DNA of 64,000 bases from Candidatus Limnocylindrales bacterium (lineage in GTDB: Bacteria; Moduliflexota; Moduliflexia; Moduliflexales; JAUQPW01): contig DATMBG010000040.1 of assembly GCA_035559535.1 (NCBI GenBank), forward strand, positions 106,720-170,719, given 5' to 3'. How positions within the stretch are numbered: the first letter of the stretch is position 1; every line of letters begins with the position of its first letter. The translations under genes and the position numbers were made by a program. Under the pieces are notes generated by a model. The model saw nothing but the letters and a program-made list of their open reading frames with translations. It ran no database searches and was not told the origin of the DNA. This document shows positions 41,723 through 50,791 of this stretch, one piece after another.

Positions 41723-44506
41723 ATGAAAGTTCAGGAGCTTCAAAAGTTCGGTATAGACCCGGAGATTATCCGAATCTGGGTTAAACAGGAAAGTGACCTT
41801 CTCCTTCCGGTTCAGGAACAGGCCATCAAAGACTATAAAATCCTGGAAGGAAGAGATCTTTTGGTTTCTGCCCCGACCTCGTCGGGTAAAACGTTTTTGG
41901 GGGAAATAGCTGCTCTTTATAATATTTTCCGGAGAAGAAAAGTTATTTATCTGGTTCCTTTAAAGGCTTTGGCCGAGGAAAAATACGCAGATTTCTGTAA
42001 TAAGTATGCCGGGTTTGGGATCAAAGTTGTTCTTTCTACGGGAGACCGTTCAGAGTTCGATGCTGCGATCCTTCGAGGGGATTTTCAACTGGCGGTGATT
42101 GTTTTTGAAAAGATGAACCGACTGCTTACGCGGAATCAAGCGCTTATCAACAATTGTGGTCTGGTGATTGTCGATGAAATTCAGATGACCACCGATGATA
42201 CCCGGGGGGCTAATCTGGAAATGCTGTTGACTCAGATTTTATCTTCCCGGGAAAAGGTTTCTCAGAAGATTCAGTTAATTGGGCTTTCTGCGGTTATAGG
42301 AGATTTAAATCGATTAGACCAGTGGTTAGGGATGACAGTTTTGAATTCGGTGCAACGGCCTGTTGAACTTCAGGAAGGAATTCTGACCCGGGATGGAACC
42401 TTTAAATACCGGGAGTTCCTGTCGGGCCAGATGGGGATTGAGAAATTTCCGGAATTTACGCCTGATCCCAGGATCAACTTGAAATCCGTGGAGGGGAGAA
42501 AGGAGTATCAATACCGTCGGTTAGCCCATTTTGTTTCTTATTTTGTTCGGCAAGGGGAACAGGTTTTGATCTTCAGAAAGTGGAAGGGATTGACCCGAGA
42601 GACGGCTTTCCGGCTGGCCATTGACTTGAATTTACCCCCCGCCGAGGAGGCTATTGAGGCTCTCCAAAACGTGGAGAACTCGGTTTCTAAAGAGATTTTG
42701 ATGTCGGCCTTAAAGCATGGGGTGGCCTTCCATAATGCAGATTTAGGAAGTGAGGAGCGAAGGGTCATCGAGGAGTATTTTAAGGCAGAGGATAGCAAAA
42801 TTCGGGTCGTCTGTGCCACCACCACACTGGCCATGGGAATCAACCTTCCGGTAAAGACCGTGATCATCAACGATATGGAGAAACCGGACCCGGATGCTAA
42901 AACTTTCCAGGAAATTCCCCTCTCTCCGGCAGAGTACAAGAGTATGAGCGGTCGGGCCGGGCGGTTTGGTAAACAGGATAAGGGTCGATCGATTATTTTT
43001 GCCGATACGGCAGCTCAGTTCAGTATCTTCTGGCGTAACTATATCGATGGCGAGTTCCCTAAAATGAATTCCCATCTCTATAACAGTCCTTTACTGCAAG
43101 AAACGCTTTTGCTGATTGCTTCGGAACGTTGCAGCTCCCGAGAAGAATTGATAGATTTCTTTACCCGTTCCTATGCAGGTTATCTGTATTGGAGCCCGAG
43201 CGAAGGAAGGACAGCAGGGCGGTTATCTTTAGTCAATAAAGTGGAGAGGGCTTTAAAAATCTGTGCAGAAAATGGGTTGATCAAAGAAACCGTGGCCGAT
43301 GAGTGGAAACCAACAGAACTCGGGAGAATATGTGCCCTTCAAGGCGTCTCCATCTTTTCGTTTTTAAATCTTCTCCAGTTACTTCCCGAGATCCATCCCT
43401 CGGATTATCATCCCTGGGAATTGCTTTTCCTGGCTACCCACAACCGGGAGATCGAAGAACTTCATTTTCGGCTCCCCCTGAGTACTCTGGATTCCGGAGA
43501 ATATATCCGGGACCTCCAGGATCTGAATCTTCCCCATTGGGAAAATCTTTTGCAAAGATCCGAGGAACTGTTTGGTGATCGCTACGAAACCATCAAACGT
43601 CTCAAGATGTCCCTCATTCTGTGGGACTGGATCCAGGGGACCGATCTTCGGGAAATCGAGCTCAAATACAATCGAGATTATCAGGACAAAGCTTACAGTG
43701 GCGTGATTCGAACTCTGGCCGAGAATAGCAGTTGGATGCTGGAGACCCTGGCCGAAGTTGTAACGGCAAAGCATTATGATGTTGAATTTGTCAAAAACCT
43801 CAAAATACTTTCCCGACGGGTACTTTATGGAATTCATGAGGAGGAAGTGGCCCTGGCAGAGCTCAGGATTCCCGGTCTGACCCGTGAAAATTTACATCGA
43901 CTGTCCCAATGGGGTTATACTTCCCCGGAAGCGGTGGCTAAAGCCGATGTTGAGATCCTCCAGCGTATTATTCCCAGGGAACTGGCTGTGAAAATCAAAG
44001 AGATCCTTCAAAAGAAGCCGGCCTCTAAAGGGTTCCAGGGAATGGAGAATCAAAAACTCAGATTGGAAAAGCTGGGTCTGGAGACCTCCTTCCTGCTAAG
44101 TGTGTATCAGGCTGAGACCTTAACCGATCTGGCAGAATCTATCGGTCGTTTACTTCAACACCTTGAGGTTCCGTCCATCCTTAAAAAAGTGGGTGAGTCA
44201 GACTCCAGTACGGATTATACCCTGCGGGATGATAAGGCGGTAATCTTCCTACGGGTTCTTCCACCCCAGGAGAAGGAAATTCCGCTGAACCAGGTTGCAG
44301 AGGTTTTATCCAAAGCCGCCAGGTTTGTTCCTCTTTCTATCGTGATTATCGGAAAACCTGGCTTCAGTCAGGAAGCCCTGGAAGAAGCTAAGCAACTTTC
44401 CCAGGCTTATTCGGTTAACATTCAGCCCCTTTCTGTGTATGATCTGGGGGAGCGGTATGTGGAAATTTTGGAGGGACAGCGACCCATCGGGATGCTCTTT
44501 CAGTAA
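41723..44506 (+). CDS. Ski2/Hel308-like superfamily 2 DNA/RNA helicase
   Basis: 927 residues. RecA domain 1: a Q-motif-like region (LLLPVQEQAI), Walker A APTSSGKT (50-57), VPLKALAEEKY, Walker B DEIQ (151-154, DExH type) and GLSAVIGD. RecA domain 2: VAFHNADLGSEERRVIEEYF, CATTTLAMGINLPVKTVII and SGRAGRFGKQ at about 411, the Ski2-like arrangement. After a winged-helix/ratchet region comes a helix-hairpin-helix (LRIPGLTRENLHRLSQWGY, about 713-731), as in archaeal Hel308. The last ~150 residues (VIFLRVLPPQEKEIP..., FVPLSIVIIGKPGFSQEALE) form an extra alpha/beta domain I do not recognise. Likely role: unwinding at stalled forks or in repair. The 3-prime end overlaps the convergent RR gene by seven bases. 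Confidence 0.87.
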   Translation: MKVQELQKFGIDPEIIRIWVKQESDLLLPVQEQAIKDYKILEGRDLLVSAPTSSGKTFLGEIAALYNIFRRRKVIYLVPLKALAEEKYADFCNKYAGFGIKVVLSTGDRSEFDAAILRGDFQLAVIVFEKMNRLLTRNQALINNCGLVIVDEIQMTTDDTRGANLEMLLTQILSSREKVSQKIQLIGLSAVIGDLNRLDQWLGMTVLNSVQRPVELQEGILTRDGTFKYREFLSGQMGIEKFPEFTPDPRINLKSVEGRKEYQYRRLAHFVSYFVRQGEQVLIFRKWKGLTRETAFRLAIDLNLPPAEEAIEALQNVENSVSKEILMSALKHGVAFHNADLGSEERRVIEEYFKAEDSKIRVVCATTTLAMGINLPVKTVIINDMEKPDPDAKTFQEIPLSPAEYKSMSGRAGRFGKQDKGRSIIFADTAAQFSIFWRNYIDGEFPKMNSHLYNSPLLQETLLLIASERCSSREELIDFFTRSYAGYLYWSPSEGRTAGRLSLVNKVERALKICAENGLIKETVADEWKPTELGRICALQGVSIFSFLNLLQLLPEIHPSDYHPWELLFLATHNREIEELHFRLPLSTLDSGEYIRDLQDLNLPHWENLLQRSEELFGDRYETIKRLKMSLILWDWIQGTDLREIELKYNRDYQDKAYSGVIRTLAENSSWMLETLAEVVTAKHYDVEFVKNLKILSRRVLYGIHEEEVALAELRIPGLTRENLHRLSQWGYTSPEAVAKADVEILQRIIPRELAVKIKEILQKKPASKGFQGMENQKLRLEKLGLETSFLLSVYQAETLTDLAESIGRLLQHLEVPSILKKVGESDSSTDYTLRDDKAVIFLRVLPPQEKEIPLNQVAEVLSKAARFVPLSIVIIGKPGFSQEALEEAKQLSQAYSVNIQPLSVYDLGERYVEILEGQRPIGMLFQ

Positions 44507-45732
44507 GAAGTAGCTGCCGATCGTTTACTTCTCCTTTCCAGGGCAGCCTTTCGGATGATGGTAGCGGCCTGAGCCGTAATGAGTCGCCCCTCCTTAGGCT
44601 TATCCTGATAAGGATCTAAGAGGACAATAAAGTCTCCCCTTCCAATTCGACGCATGTTCACATAACCTTTCTCAAAGAAGAAGGAGATTTCCAGAAATTT
44701 TCCGTTCATGAAATCGGCAGAACGTTTCTGGACAAAGGTTAAGAATTCTTTTTCATCTTTAAAGAGGCCGAATTTACCTGGGGTTTTCATCACTTTGAGC
44801 AGAACAAAGGTTTTAGTTTTCACCCGAACATAAAAGAGTTGGGTCGCCGTTGAACTTTTTATTAACTCTAAAAGTTCTCTTTCCAGGTTGGCCTTAAATT
44901 CCTTGTAAGATTCCAGGGGACCGGAAGCCTGAGCAGATTCACTCAGGAGCTTTTTCTCCCCGACTTCTCTGACATCTGCGGCTGCTAAAAGGGCAACCAA
45001 ATTAAGAGGTTTTCCCTTGGGCATTCTCTCCGGATTGGCCCTTCCAAAGGAGAAGGTTCCTTCCGGCCAGTTAATAAGGGTATGGAAGGCCTCTTCTCCT
45101 TCAAGCCGTTTTTTCACCCCTTTGGAGTTATCGACCAGGACCAGATGCTCGATGTTACCGTATCGGATATGCATCGAGGCACTCTGGCGATTCCGGGGGT
45201 TTGTAAGGGTCACGTAACCTGAAGCACCTTCCAGATGAAGCATCTGAAGCAATGAAGGCAGATTCTCGTTGGTAAGATCGGCGATAAGTCCGGCTCCCTT
45301 CTTCAAACTCCTGGTACTTAGATTAAGCAACCTCTCCAGCTTTTTACGCAAATTATCTAAAAAAGATGACAGGGCTTCAGTATTGGAAGGTTTGACCATA
45401 TAATCCAGAGCCCCGGCATCCAAAGCTTCACTGGCGATATCTTGTTCTCCAATACCTGTTAAAATAACAATGGGTATTTCGGCAATGGTTGGGTTTGGGT
45501 GTGCCTTGATTTTCTGGGTAGCTTCAATCCCACTCATGCCGGGAGCCATCAGGACATCCATGAAAATAAGATCCGGCAAAAGAGCCGGATCTTTTGCGGC
45601 AAACTCTTCCAGTAAAGCAATCGCTTTTTCCCCTGACTCTACCGCTGTAGCTGAATGGTTTGCCAGCTCTATCATCTGACTGAGATAACGTCGGACGGTA
45701 CCGCTATCGTCTACAATCATTACTTTTGCCAT
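44500..45732 (-). CDS. Response regulator with PATAN (DUF4388) domain
   Basis: 410 residues. The receiver domain (1-125) has D8/D9, phospho-acceptor D59 (FMDVLM), a conserved LTG and K114 (VKPS), all intact. Residues ~150-265 resemble a DUF4388/PATAN domain (LTNENLPSLLQMLHLEGASG, then MHIRYGNIEHL and WPEGTFSFG). The C-terminal ~130 residues (LFYVRVKTKTFVLLKVMK, RIGRGDFIVLLDPYQ) are unassigned. PATAN regulators act by protein contact in phototaxis, motility and polarity systems of cyanobacteria and myxobacteria. No kinase or motility genes are visible here. Confidence 0.85.
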   Translation of the reverse strand: MAKVMIVDDSGTVRRYLSQMIELANHSATAVESGEKAIALLEEFAAKDPALLPDLIFMDVLMAPGMSGIEATQKIKAHPNPTIAEIPIVILTGIGEQDIASEALDAGALDYMVKPSNTEALSSFLDNLRKKLERLLNLSTRSLKKGAGLIADLTNENLPSLLQMLHLEGASGYVTLTNPRNRQSASMHIRYGNIEHLVLVDNSKGVKKRLEGEEAFHTLINWPEGTFSFGRANPERMPKGKPLNLVALLAAADVREVGEKKLLSESAQASGPLESYKEFKANLERELLELIKSSTATQLFYVRVKTKTFVLLKVMKTPGKFGLFKDEKEFLTFVQKRSADFMNGKFLEISFFFEKGYVNMRRIGRGDFIVLLDPYQDKPKEGRLITAQAATIIRKAALERRSKRSAATSY

Positions 45733-45815
45733 GGTCGCCTACCCCGTGAAAACAAAAATGAAATTTCCGTCTTTAATGATATAGATGCCTTTTCTTATAA
45801 AGGGGTTAAAGATTT

Positions 45816-46748
45816 TTAGGAATTTAATTTCGCTCGATGCTTTTCATCTACAAGTTTTAGACAGGCGTAAATAACCTGGTTGACCGGAGTTGGGATAGAT
45901 AGCTCTTTTCCCAATCGGACGACGGTTCCGTTTAAAGCTTCTATCTCTATCCGCTTTTCATTTTCCAGATCCCGAAGCAGGGAAGCCTTACTCTCTTTAG
46001 TGAAAGTTGTAGCAATGGCTAAAATTCTATCGATGAGATCCGGATCCAGAAAGAGGCCTAAACCTTCCGCCACTGCTATGGATTCTTTCAGGGCTGCCAG
46101 GAAGATCTCCCGTGTTTGTGGGAACTCTATGGCTTCCCGCATCGGAGTACGCGTCAACCCTGTTAAGCCACTGGCAGCACAAATAAACACAAATTTACTC
46201 CACAGGGCTTTCTTCATATTTTCAGAAAGCTCACAATTAATTCCGGCTTTCTGAAACAGGTTAAAAAGACGCCGTGCCCGGTCTGTTATAGGTCCCTGAA
46301 GTTCTCCAAAAACAATCTTCCGGGGTCCCGCTGTTTGAGAAATAACTCCCGGAGCACTGATATGGGATTCAATATAGACGGCTCCAACCATCACCTTCTC
46401 TTCCCCTACGATTTTCCCAATTTTCTCTCCGTTGTCAACCCCATTTTGCAAAGTTAAGACCACCGTCTGGTTACCGAGGTTGGATAAAATCTGCCTGGCG
46501 GCATTTTCGGTATCATAGGTCTTTACACAAAACAGGATCACATCCACGAGTCCCGCTTCCTGAGGTTGAGCGATGGCTTTTACTTTAAGAGAAAAATCTC
46601 CGACTACACTCTTAACCGTTAATCCCCGTTCCTTCAACGCCCGGAGATGTTCGCCCCGGGCAACGAAATAAACCTCCTCCCCGGCCTTTGCTAAAAGTCC
46701 ACCAAAATACCCCCCTACCCCTCCTGTACCCATGACGAGAATTCGCAT
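45816..46748 (-). CDS. panE: Ketopantoate reductase family protein (2-dehydropantoate 2-reductase)
   Basis: 310 residues from ATG 46748 (MRILVMGTGGVGGYFGGLLA); an upstream in-frame start would add nine residues with no family counterpart. The N-terminal NADPH motif GTGGVGG and CVKTYDTE, LQNGVDN and the all-helical C-terminal half with KALWSKFVFICAASGLTGLT and ALNGTVVRLGKELSIPTPVN fit PanE; the catalytic Lys (KALWSK), Asn (LQNG) and Glu (RIEIEALNG) are seen. The reaction is NADPH reduction of ketopantoate in pantothenate synthesis. PanE paralogues with other substrates are common, so the symbol is family-level. Confidence 0.85.
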   Translation of the reverse strand: MRILVMGTGGVGGYFGGLLAKAGEEVYFVARGEHLRALKERGLTVKSVVGDFSLKVKAIAQPQEAGLVDVILFCVKTYDTENAARQILSNLGNQTVVLTLQNGVDNGEKIGKIVGEEKVMVGAVYIESHISAPGVISQTAGPRKIVFGELQGPITDRARRLFNLFQKAGINCELSENMKKALWSKFVFICAASGLTGLTRTPMREAIEFPQTREIFLAALKESIAVAEGLGLFLDPDLIDRILAIATTFTKESKASLLRDLENEKRIEIEALNGTVVRLGKELSIPTPVNQVIYACLKLVDEKHRAKLNS

Positions 46749-47033
46749 GAATGAAGCTCCACATCTGATGTTCAAAGCCCAAAGCTTCTCCTGTCCTGGT
46801 TTGTGACTTCAGACCTTGAATCCAGAATCCTCAACACAAATTTCTATCCCCTATCTCTCTTAGAATTGGTAATTACACATGATACAAGACCCCTGCCGGG
46901 TTGTCAATTAAAATTCCTTATCGCTTTTTAGCGATCCTGGAAATGGTATTCCCATATCGATGTGAGCTCCTTTTCACCTTAAAAGTCAAAACCAGATCAA
47001 TAAGAAATCCCTCTTAAACTCTCCACTGAAAGC

Positions 47034-47062
47034 TTGACAGAAAGGCCGGGGGACGCTATCAT
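47034..47062 (+). promoter_or_regulatory. Leaderless promoter of the dppBC-like genes
   Basis: TTGACA at 47034-47039, 17-base spacer, TATCAT (five of six) at 47057-47062; only eight bases separate the -10 from ATG 47071, so transcription should begin at the A of the start codon. No ribosome site exists. The rest of the 46749-47033 gap shows heptad-like units (GAATCCA, GAATCCT near 46820) and no gene. Confidence 0.7.
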
Positions 47063-47070
47063 ACGGTACC

Positions 47071-47994
47071 ATGATACCATATATTATTCGACGTTTGTTA
47101 TGGGTTATTCCTGTCATTCTGGGAGTGTCTACCCTTGTCTTCTTTTTTATCCATCTTATTCCTGGGGATCCTGTGGAATTGATGTTAGGGGAAAGTGCAG
47201 AGCCTGCCGATAAAGCTGCTCTGCGGGAAGAGCTGGGACTTAACAAGCCTATCCTTCAGCAGTATACCCAATTTCTCTGGAGACTTGCCCAGGGTAACCT
47301 GGGAAGATCCCTGCATACCCACAAACCGGTTTTACAGAGTATTCTTACCCGGTATCCGGCTACCCTGGAATTGACCTTTGCGGCCTTAGGTATTGCAGTG
47401 ATAATTGCGATCCCGGTAGGGGTTATGGCAGCCACGCGACAGTATTCCTGGTTAGATAACGGTTCTATGTTTCTGGCTTTGTTAGGGGTTTCCATGCCTA
47501 ATTTCTGGTTGGGTCCCCTGTTCATTATTTTATTTTCCATTAACCTGGGATGGTTACCCGTATCCGGAAGAGGGGGATGGGATCATCTCATCCTGCCGGC
47601 CATAACCCTGGGTATGGCCATGGCCGCAATCCTGACCCGTATGACCCGTTCCAGTGTTCTGGAGGTGATCCATGAGGACTATATTCGAACCGCTCGGGCC
47701 AAGGGACTTCGGGAGAGTGTGGTTATTTTTAAGCATGCTCTCCGAAATGCTCTGATCCCGGTAATTACCCTGATAGGTCTTCAATTCGGTACATTGCTCT
47801 CCGGGGCTGTGATCACGGAAACGATCTTTGCCTGGCCAGGAATCGGACGGTTAACTATTGAAGCCATCAATAAGCGGGATTATCCTCTGGTACAGGGATG
47901 CATACTGGTTATTGCTTTGTCTTATGTCCTGGTAAACCTGATTACAGACCTGATCTACTCCCTGGTGGATCCTCGAATTAGATATGAAAAATAG
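47071..47994 (+). CDS. Dipeptide/oligopeptide ABC transporter permease, DppB type
   Basis: 307 residues, six membrane helices. It begins MIPYIIRRLLWVIPVILGVS, the standard start of DppB/OppB proteins, with FIHLIPGDPVELM in the first loop and the EAA loop EDYIRTARAKGLRESVVIFK near residues 195-214. It ends NLITDLIYSLVDPRIRYEK as usual. It overlaps the DppC-type gene by 11 bases. No binding protein or ATPase gene is adjacent, so it must use partners encoded elsewhere. Substrates of this family range from peptides to nickel and sugars; I do not assign one. Confidence 0.93.
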   Translation: MIPYIIRRLLWVIPVILGVSTLVFFFIHLIPGDPVELMLGESAEPADKAALREELGLNKPILQQYTQFLWRLAQGNLGRSLHTHKPVLQSILTRYPATLELTFAALGIAVIIAIPVGVMAATRQYSWLDNGSMFLALLGVSMPNFWLGPLFIILFSINLGWLPVSGRGGWDHLILPAITLGMAMAAILTRMTRSSVLEVIHEDYIRTARAKGLRESVVIFKHALRNALIPVITLIGLQFGTLLSGAVITETIFAWPGIGRLTIEAINKRDYPLVQGCILVIALSYVLVNLITDLIYSLVDPRIRYEK

Positions 47995-48790
47995 ATTGGC
48001 TCGCATAGGTTTACTGATCATCTCCCTGTTGATTTTCACGGCCATCTTTGCCCCTTTCCTGGCCCCCTATGATCCTACCGATCAAAAGATGGAAGAAGGT
48101 TTGAATCCTCCAAGTCCTGAACACCCCTTTGGTCAGGATCGTCTGGGGCGGGATATTTTAAGCCGGATCATCTACGGGTCCAGAATATCTTTGGGAGTTG
48201 GTATGGCTACCGTGGGTGTTTCCTTAACCCTTGGACTCTTCATTGGTTCTATAGCCGGATATTACGGAGGTTTAGTCGATCAGCTCTTCATGAGGATAAT
48301 TGATATTTTACAGGCCTTCCCGGGCATTTTACTGGCCATTTCTATTATCGCCATCCTGGGCCCCAGTTTGAGTCATGTCACTCTGGCTTTATGCTTAATG
48401 GGATGGGTCAGTTATGCCAGGATCGTGCGAGGCCAGGTTCTATTTTTACGTGAATATGAGTATGTTGCAGCCGCAAAAGCCTTAGGAGCCAGCGCCTCAA
48501 GGATTATTCTCCATCATATCCTACCCAACTTATTAGCCCCCGTTATGGTTCAGGCTACTTTTGGTATGGCAGGGGCCATTCTGGCAGAGGCAGGACTCAG
48601 TTTTCTGGGATTGGGAGCACAACCTCCAACCCCAAGCTGGGGATCTATGCTCAACGAAGGAAGGCAATTTCTTTTAGTTGCCCCCCATTTGACGACTTTT
48701 CCGGGGTTGGCTATTATGATAGTCGTTCTAGGGTTTAATTTTCTGGGGGACGGATTACGAGATATGTTAGATGTAAAAAGTGCCGATTGA
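47984..48790 (+). CDS. Dipeptide/oligopeptide ABC transporter permease, DppC type
   Basis: 268 residues. After an N-terminal helix comes PYDPTDQ and HPFGQDRLGRDILSRIIYGS, the DppC/OppC signature, then the EAA loop YEYVAAAKALGASASRIILH and FLGLGAQPPTPSWGSMLNEG near the C-terminus. The ending GLRDMLDVK is usual for the family. Start ATG 47984 lies inside the last codons of the DppB-type gene, so translation is coupled. It shares the leaderless promoter at 47034. Confidence 0.93.
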   Translation: MKNRLARIGLLIISLLIFTAIFAPFLAPYDPTDQKMEEGLNPPSPEHPFGQDRLGRDILSRIIYGSRISLGVGMATVGVSLTLGLFIGSIAGYYGGLVDQLFMRIIDILQAFPGILLAISIIAILGPSLSHVTLALCLMGWVSYARIVRGQVLFLREYEYVAAAKALGASASRIILHHILPNLLAPVMVQATFGMAGAILAEAGLSFLGLGAQPPTPSWGSMLNEGRQFLLVAPHLTTFPGLAIMIVVLGFNFLGDGLRDMLDVKSAD

Positions 48791-48814
48791 GCCTCCCTGG
48801 AAGGGAAAGGTAAA

Positions 48815-49330
48815 CTAAGATTTTTTCAGTCGGGATTTCAACTTCTCCAGCTCATCTCCCACCGCCAAATCTTCGAATTTCTTATCGAGTGGGTGTTCCT
48901 GGGAATTCACCAGCATTTCTAACTCGGCCAGCAAGCGAGGAGCGTCTATGGAAGGCGCATGTTGTTGGGCCTTCAGTTTGAGCTTCTCTTTCAAAATAGC
49001 GTTTTTATCTCGAAGTTGTGTATATTCAGATTTTAACTTTTCGACTTCCTGTTCCAGGAAATCAACCTGTTTTTGAGCCTCCTGCATGAGGGTCAGGTCT
49101 TGAACGTGCTGAGCTAAGGAAACCCGCTGCTTCCATTGCTCCAGTTCCCGTTCTTTCTGTTGAAGATTCTTTTCGGTGATTTTCTCTGTCAGAAGAAATC
49201 TCCAGACATATTCTCTGGTTTCTTCATAGGAGAGAGGGTCAATCAGGAGATCCGAATCCTTTTGCATCCCGGTATTTGACGGGGAAGGTTCGGTTGAGTT
49301 AGATTTAGGATCTAGGGGATTTTGTTCCAT
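48815..49330 (-). CDS. Coiled-coil hypothetical protein
   Basis: 171 residues. The central half (about residues 50-125) is a Lys/Glu/Gln-rich coiled coil (ITEKNLQQKERELEQWKQRV, then QEAQKQVDFLEQEVEKLKSE) without signal peptide or membrane helix, so cytoplasmic. I do not recognise the family. It starts one base after the stop of the PaaK-like ligase gene and is surely cotranscribed with it; what links them is unclear. Confidence 0.65.
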   Translation of the reverse strand: MEQNPLDPKSNSTEPSPSNTGMQKDSDLLIDPLSYEETREYVWRFLLTEKITEKNLQQKERELEQWKQRVSLAQHVQDLTLMQEAQKQVDFLEQEVEKLKSEYTQLRDKNAILKEKLKLKAQQHAPSIDAPRLLAELEMLVNSQEHPLDKKFEDLAVGDELEKLKSRLKKS

Positions 49331-49331
49331 G

Positions 49332-50627
49332 TTAGTTTATAATTTTAAATCGTCTGGCTTTCATTTCAAACCGGGGGAGGCTACCCGGTTCGGCCAGTGT
49401 AATGTGCGTTCTCAAATTCAATTGGGCACGCAGGGTTTGAAAAACTTTTTCCTGAATTTGCTTTTTTTCTTCCTCACTTCCTTTAATTTCTAACTTCAGA
49501 TGAAGTTCTTCCATCTCTTTTTCCCGGTAAATTTCTGCACTGAACTCCTCAACTTGATGGAACTGACGGATAATATTCTCAATGGCGCTGGGGAAAATAT
49601 TCACTCCCCGAACGGTAATCATATCATCCACCCGGCCCAGAATCCCTCCCATCATGCGCGCAAATCTTCGACCACATTCACAAGGATCTTCATTTAATTC
49701 CACCAGATCTCCCGTTCTATAACGAATCACCGGGGTTCCCCACCGGCCCAGATTGGTTATGACCAATTCTCCTTTTCTACCTGCCGGGAGAGCTTTCCCG
49801 GTACTGGGATCGATGACTTCGGCGATAAATTCTCCTTCATTGAGATGAATGCCGCCGGGTTGAACGCTGCATTCATACCCGAAAGCTCCCACTTCCGTTG
49901 CCCCGGCATGATCGAAACACTTGGCTCCCCAGGCCATTTCAATCTTTTTTTTCGTGGCCGGAATACTGGCTCCCGGCTCACCGGCATGAATGGTAATCCG
50001 AATGGAAGATTTAGCAATATCGATTCCGTTTTCCTCGGCAATACTGGCTAATCGGAGGGCATAGCTCGGGGTACATACTAAAACGGTTGCCTGGGTTTCC
50101 AGCATCAGTTTAAGCCTTTGCAGAGAATCCAGTCCACCCCCCGAAATTCCCAAACACCCTATGGATTGGGCTCCATCAAAGGCACTCCAGAAACCGATAA
50201 AAGGTCCAAAGGAAAATCCGAAAAAAACCCTATCGCCCCACCCGACCCCCGCAGCCCGATAAATGTAATTCCAACATTTAATCCACCACTCCCAACTTTC
50301 CCGGGTATCCAGGATTCGAAGCGGCTTTCCGGTTGTACCAGAAGTCTGATGGTAGCGAACATATTCCTTCAAAGGATAAGTCAGGTTGGTTCCATAGGGT
50401 GGATGGTCTTCTTGATCCTGGGATAATTCACTTTTAGTGGTAAAGGGAAGATGAGAGAGAGATTCCAGACTGCTTAAATCCTCAGGGACGATCCCGGCTT
50501 CTTGAAGCTTTCGTGTATAGAAAGGGTTTTTTTGGTAAATCTCCCTCAGAAGCCTTCTTAACCTTGTGAATTGATGCTGGATTAGAATCTCTCGTTCAGC
50601 ACACTCTATCTCTGGATTGAAGTACAT
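49332..50627 (-). CDS. Phenylacetate-CoA ligase family protein (PaaK-like)
   Basis: 431 residues from ATG 50627 (MYFNPEIECAEREIL), the family start; a TTG six codons upstream falls in the -10 box. Adenylate-forming enzyme: AMP/ATP motif HQTSGTTGKPL, later GATEVGAFGYEC, YRTGDL-VEL (ATP-binding Asp), GRVDDMITVRGVNIFPSAIE (A8 loop) and a C-terminal AMP-binding_C_2-type domain. It activates an aryl or aryl-acetic acid to its CoA thioester. No other phenylacetate (paa) genes are present, and PaaK homologues act in many aryl-CoA routes, so the substrate is open. A Cys cluster (CECGRR) before the A8 loop is also seen in other family members. Confidence 0.9.
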   Translation of the reverse strand: MYFNPEIECAEREILIQHQFTRLRRLLREIYQKNPFYTRKLQEAGIVPEDLSSLESLSHLPFTTKSELSQDQEDHPPYGTNLTYPLKEYVRYHQTSGTTGKPLRILDTRESWEWWIKCWNYIYRAAGVGWGDRVFFGFSFGPFIGFWSAFDGAQSIGCLGISGGGLDSLQRLKLMLETQATVLVCTPSYALRLASIAEENGIDIAKSSIRITIHAGEPGASIPATKKKIEMAWGAKCFDHAGATEVGAFGYECSVQPGGIHLNEGEFIAEVIDPSTGKALPAGRKGELVITNLGRWGTPVIRYRTGDLVELNEDPCECGRRFARMMGGILGRVDDMITVRGVNIFPSAIENIIRQFHQVEEFSAEIYREKEMEELHLKLEIKGSEEEKKQIQEKVFQTLRAQLNLRTHITLAEPGSLPRFEMKARRFKIIN

Positions 50628-50635
50628 GGTATTAT

Positions 50636-50664
50636 ACTTTATCAAACAACCGGAATCTTGTCAA
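50636..50664 (-). promoter_or_regulatory. Leaderless promoter of the PaaK-like gene
   Basis: On the minus strand TTGACA (50664-50659), 17-base spacer, TAAAGT (50641-50636), then eight bases to ATG 50627: the same geometry as at dppB. No ribosome site is present. Confidence 0.6.
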
Positions 50665-50725
50665 GGGAATTGTCCTTATCCAACAGGGTTTTTACCGGCT
50701 TCTTGAAAAAATATGGGTAAAAGCC

Positions 50726-50752
50726 TTGACAAGAACCGGAGAATTATATAAG
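50726..50752 (+). promoter_or_regulatory. metK promoter
   Basis: TTGACA at 50726-50731 and TATAAG at 50747-50752 (15-base spacer), or TAAGTT at 50749 with 17. It would give a leader of roughly 120 bases before metK. Confidence 0.5.
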
Positions 50753-50791
50753 TTCTTACAATTAACTTATCCTGTGTTATAGGTCCCAACT

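Noticed and set aside
43379..43837. 152-codon minus-strand frame inside the helicase gene
   Set aside because: Antisense shadow within a long conserved coding region.
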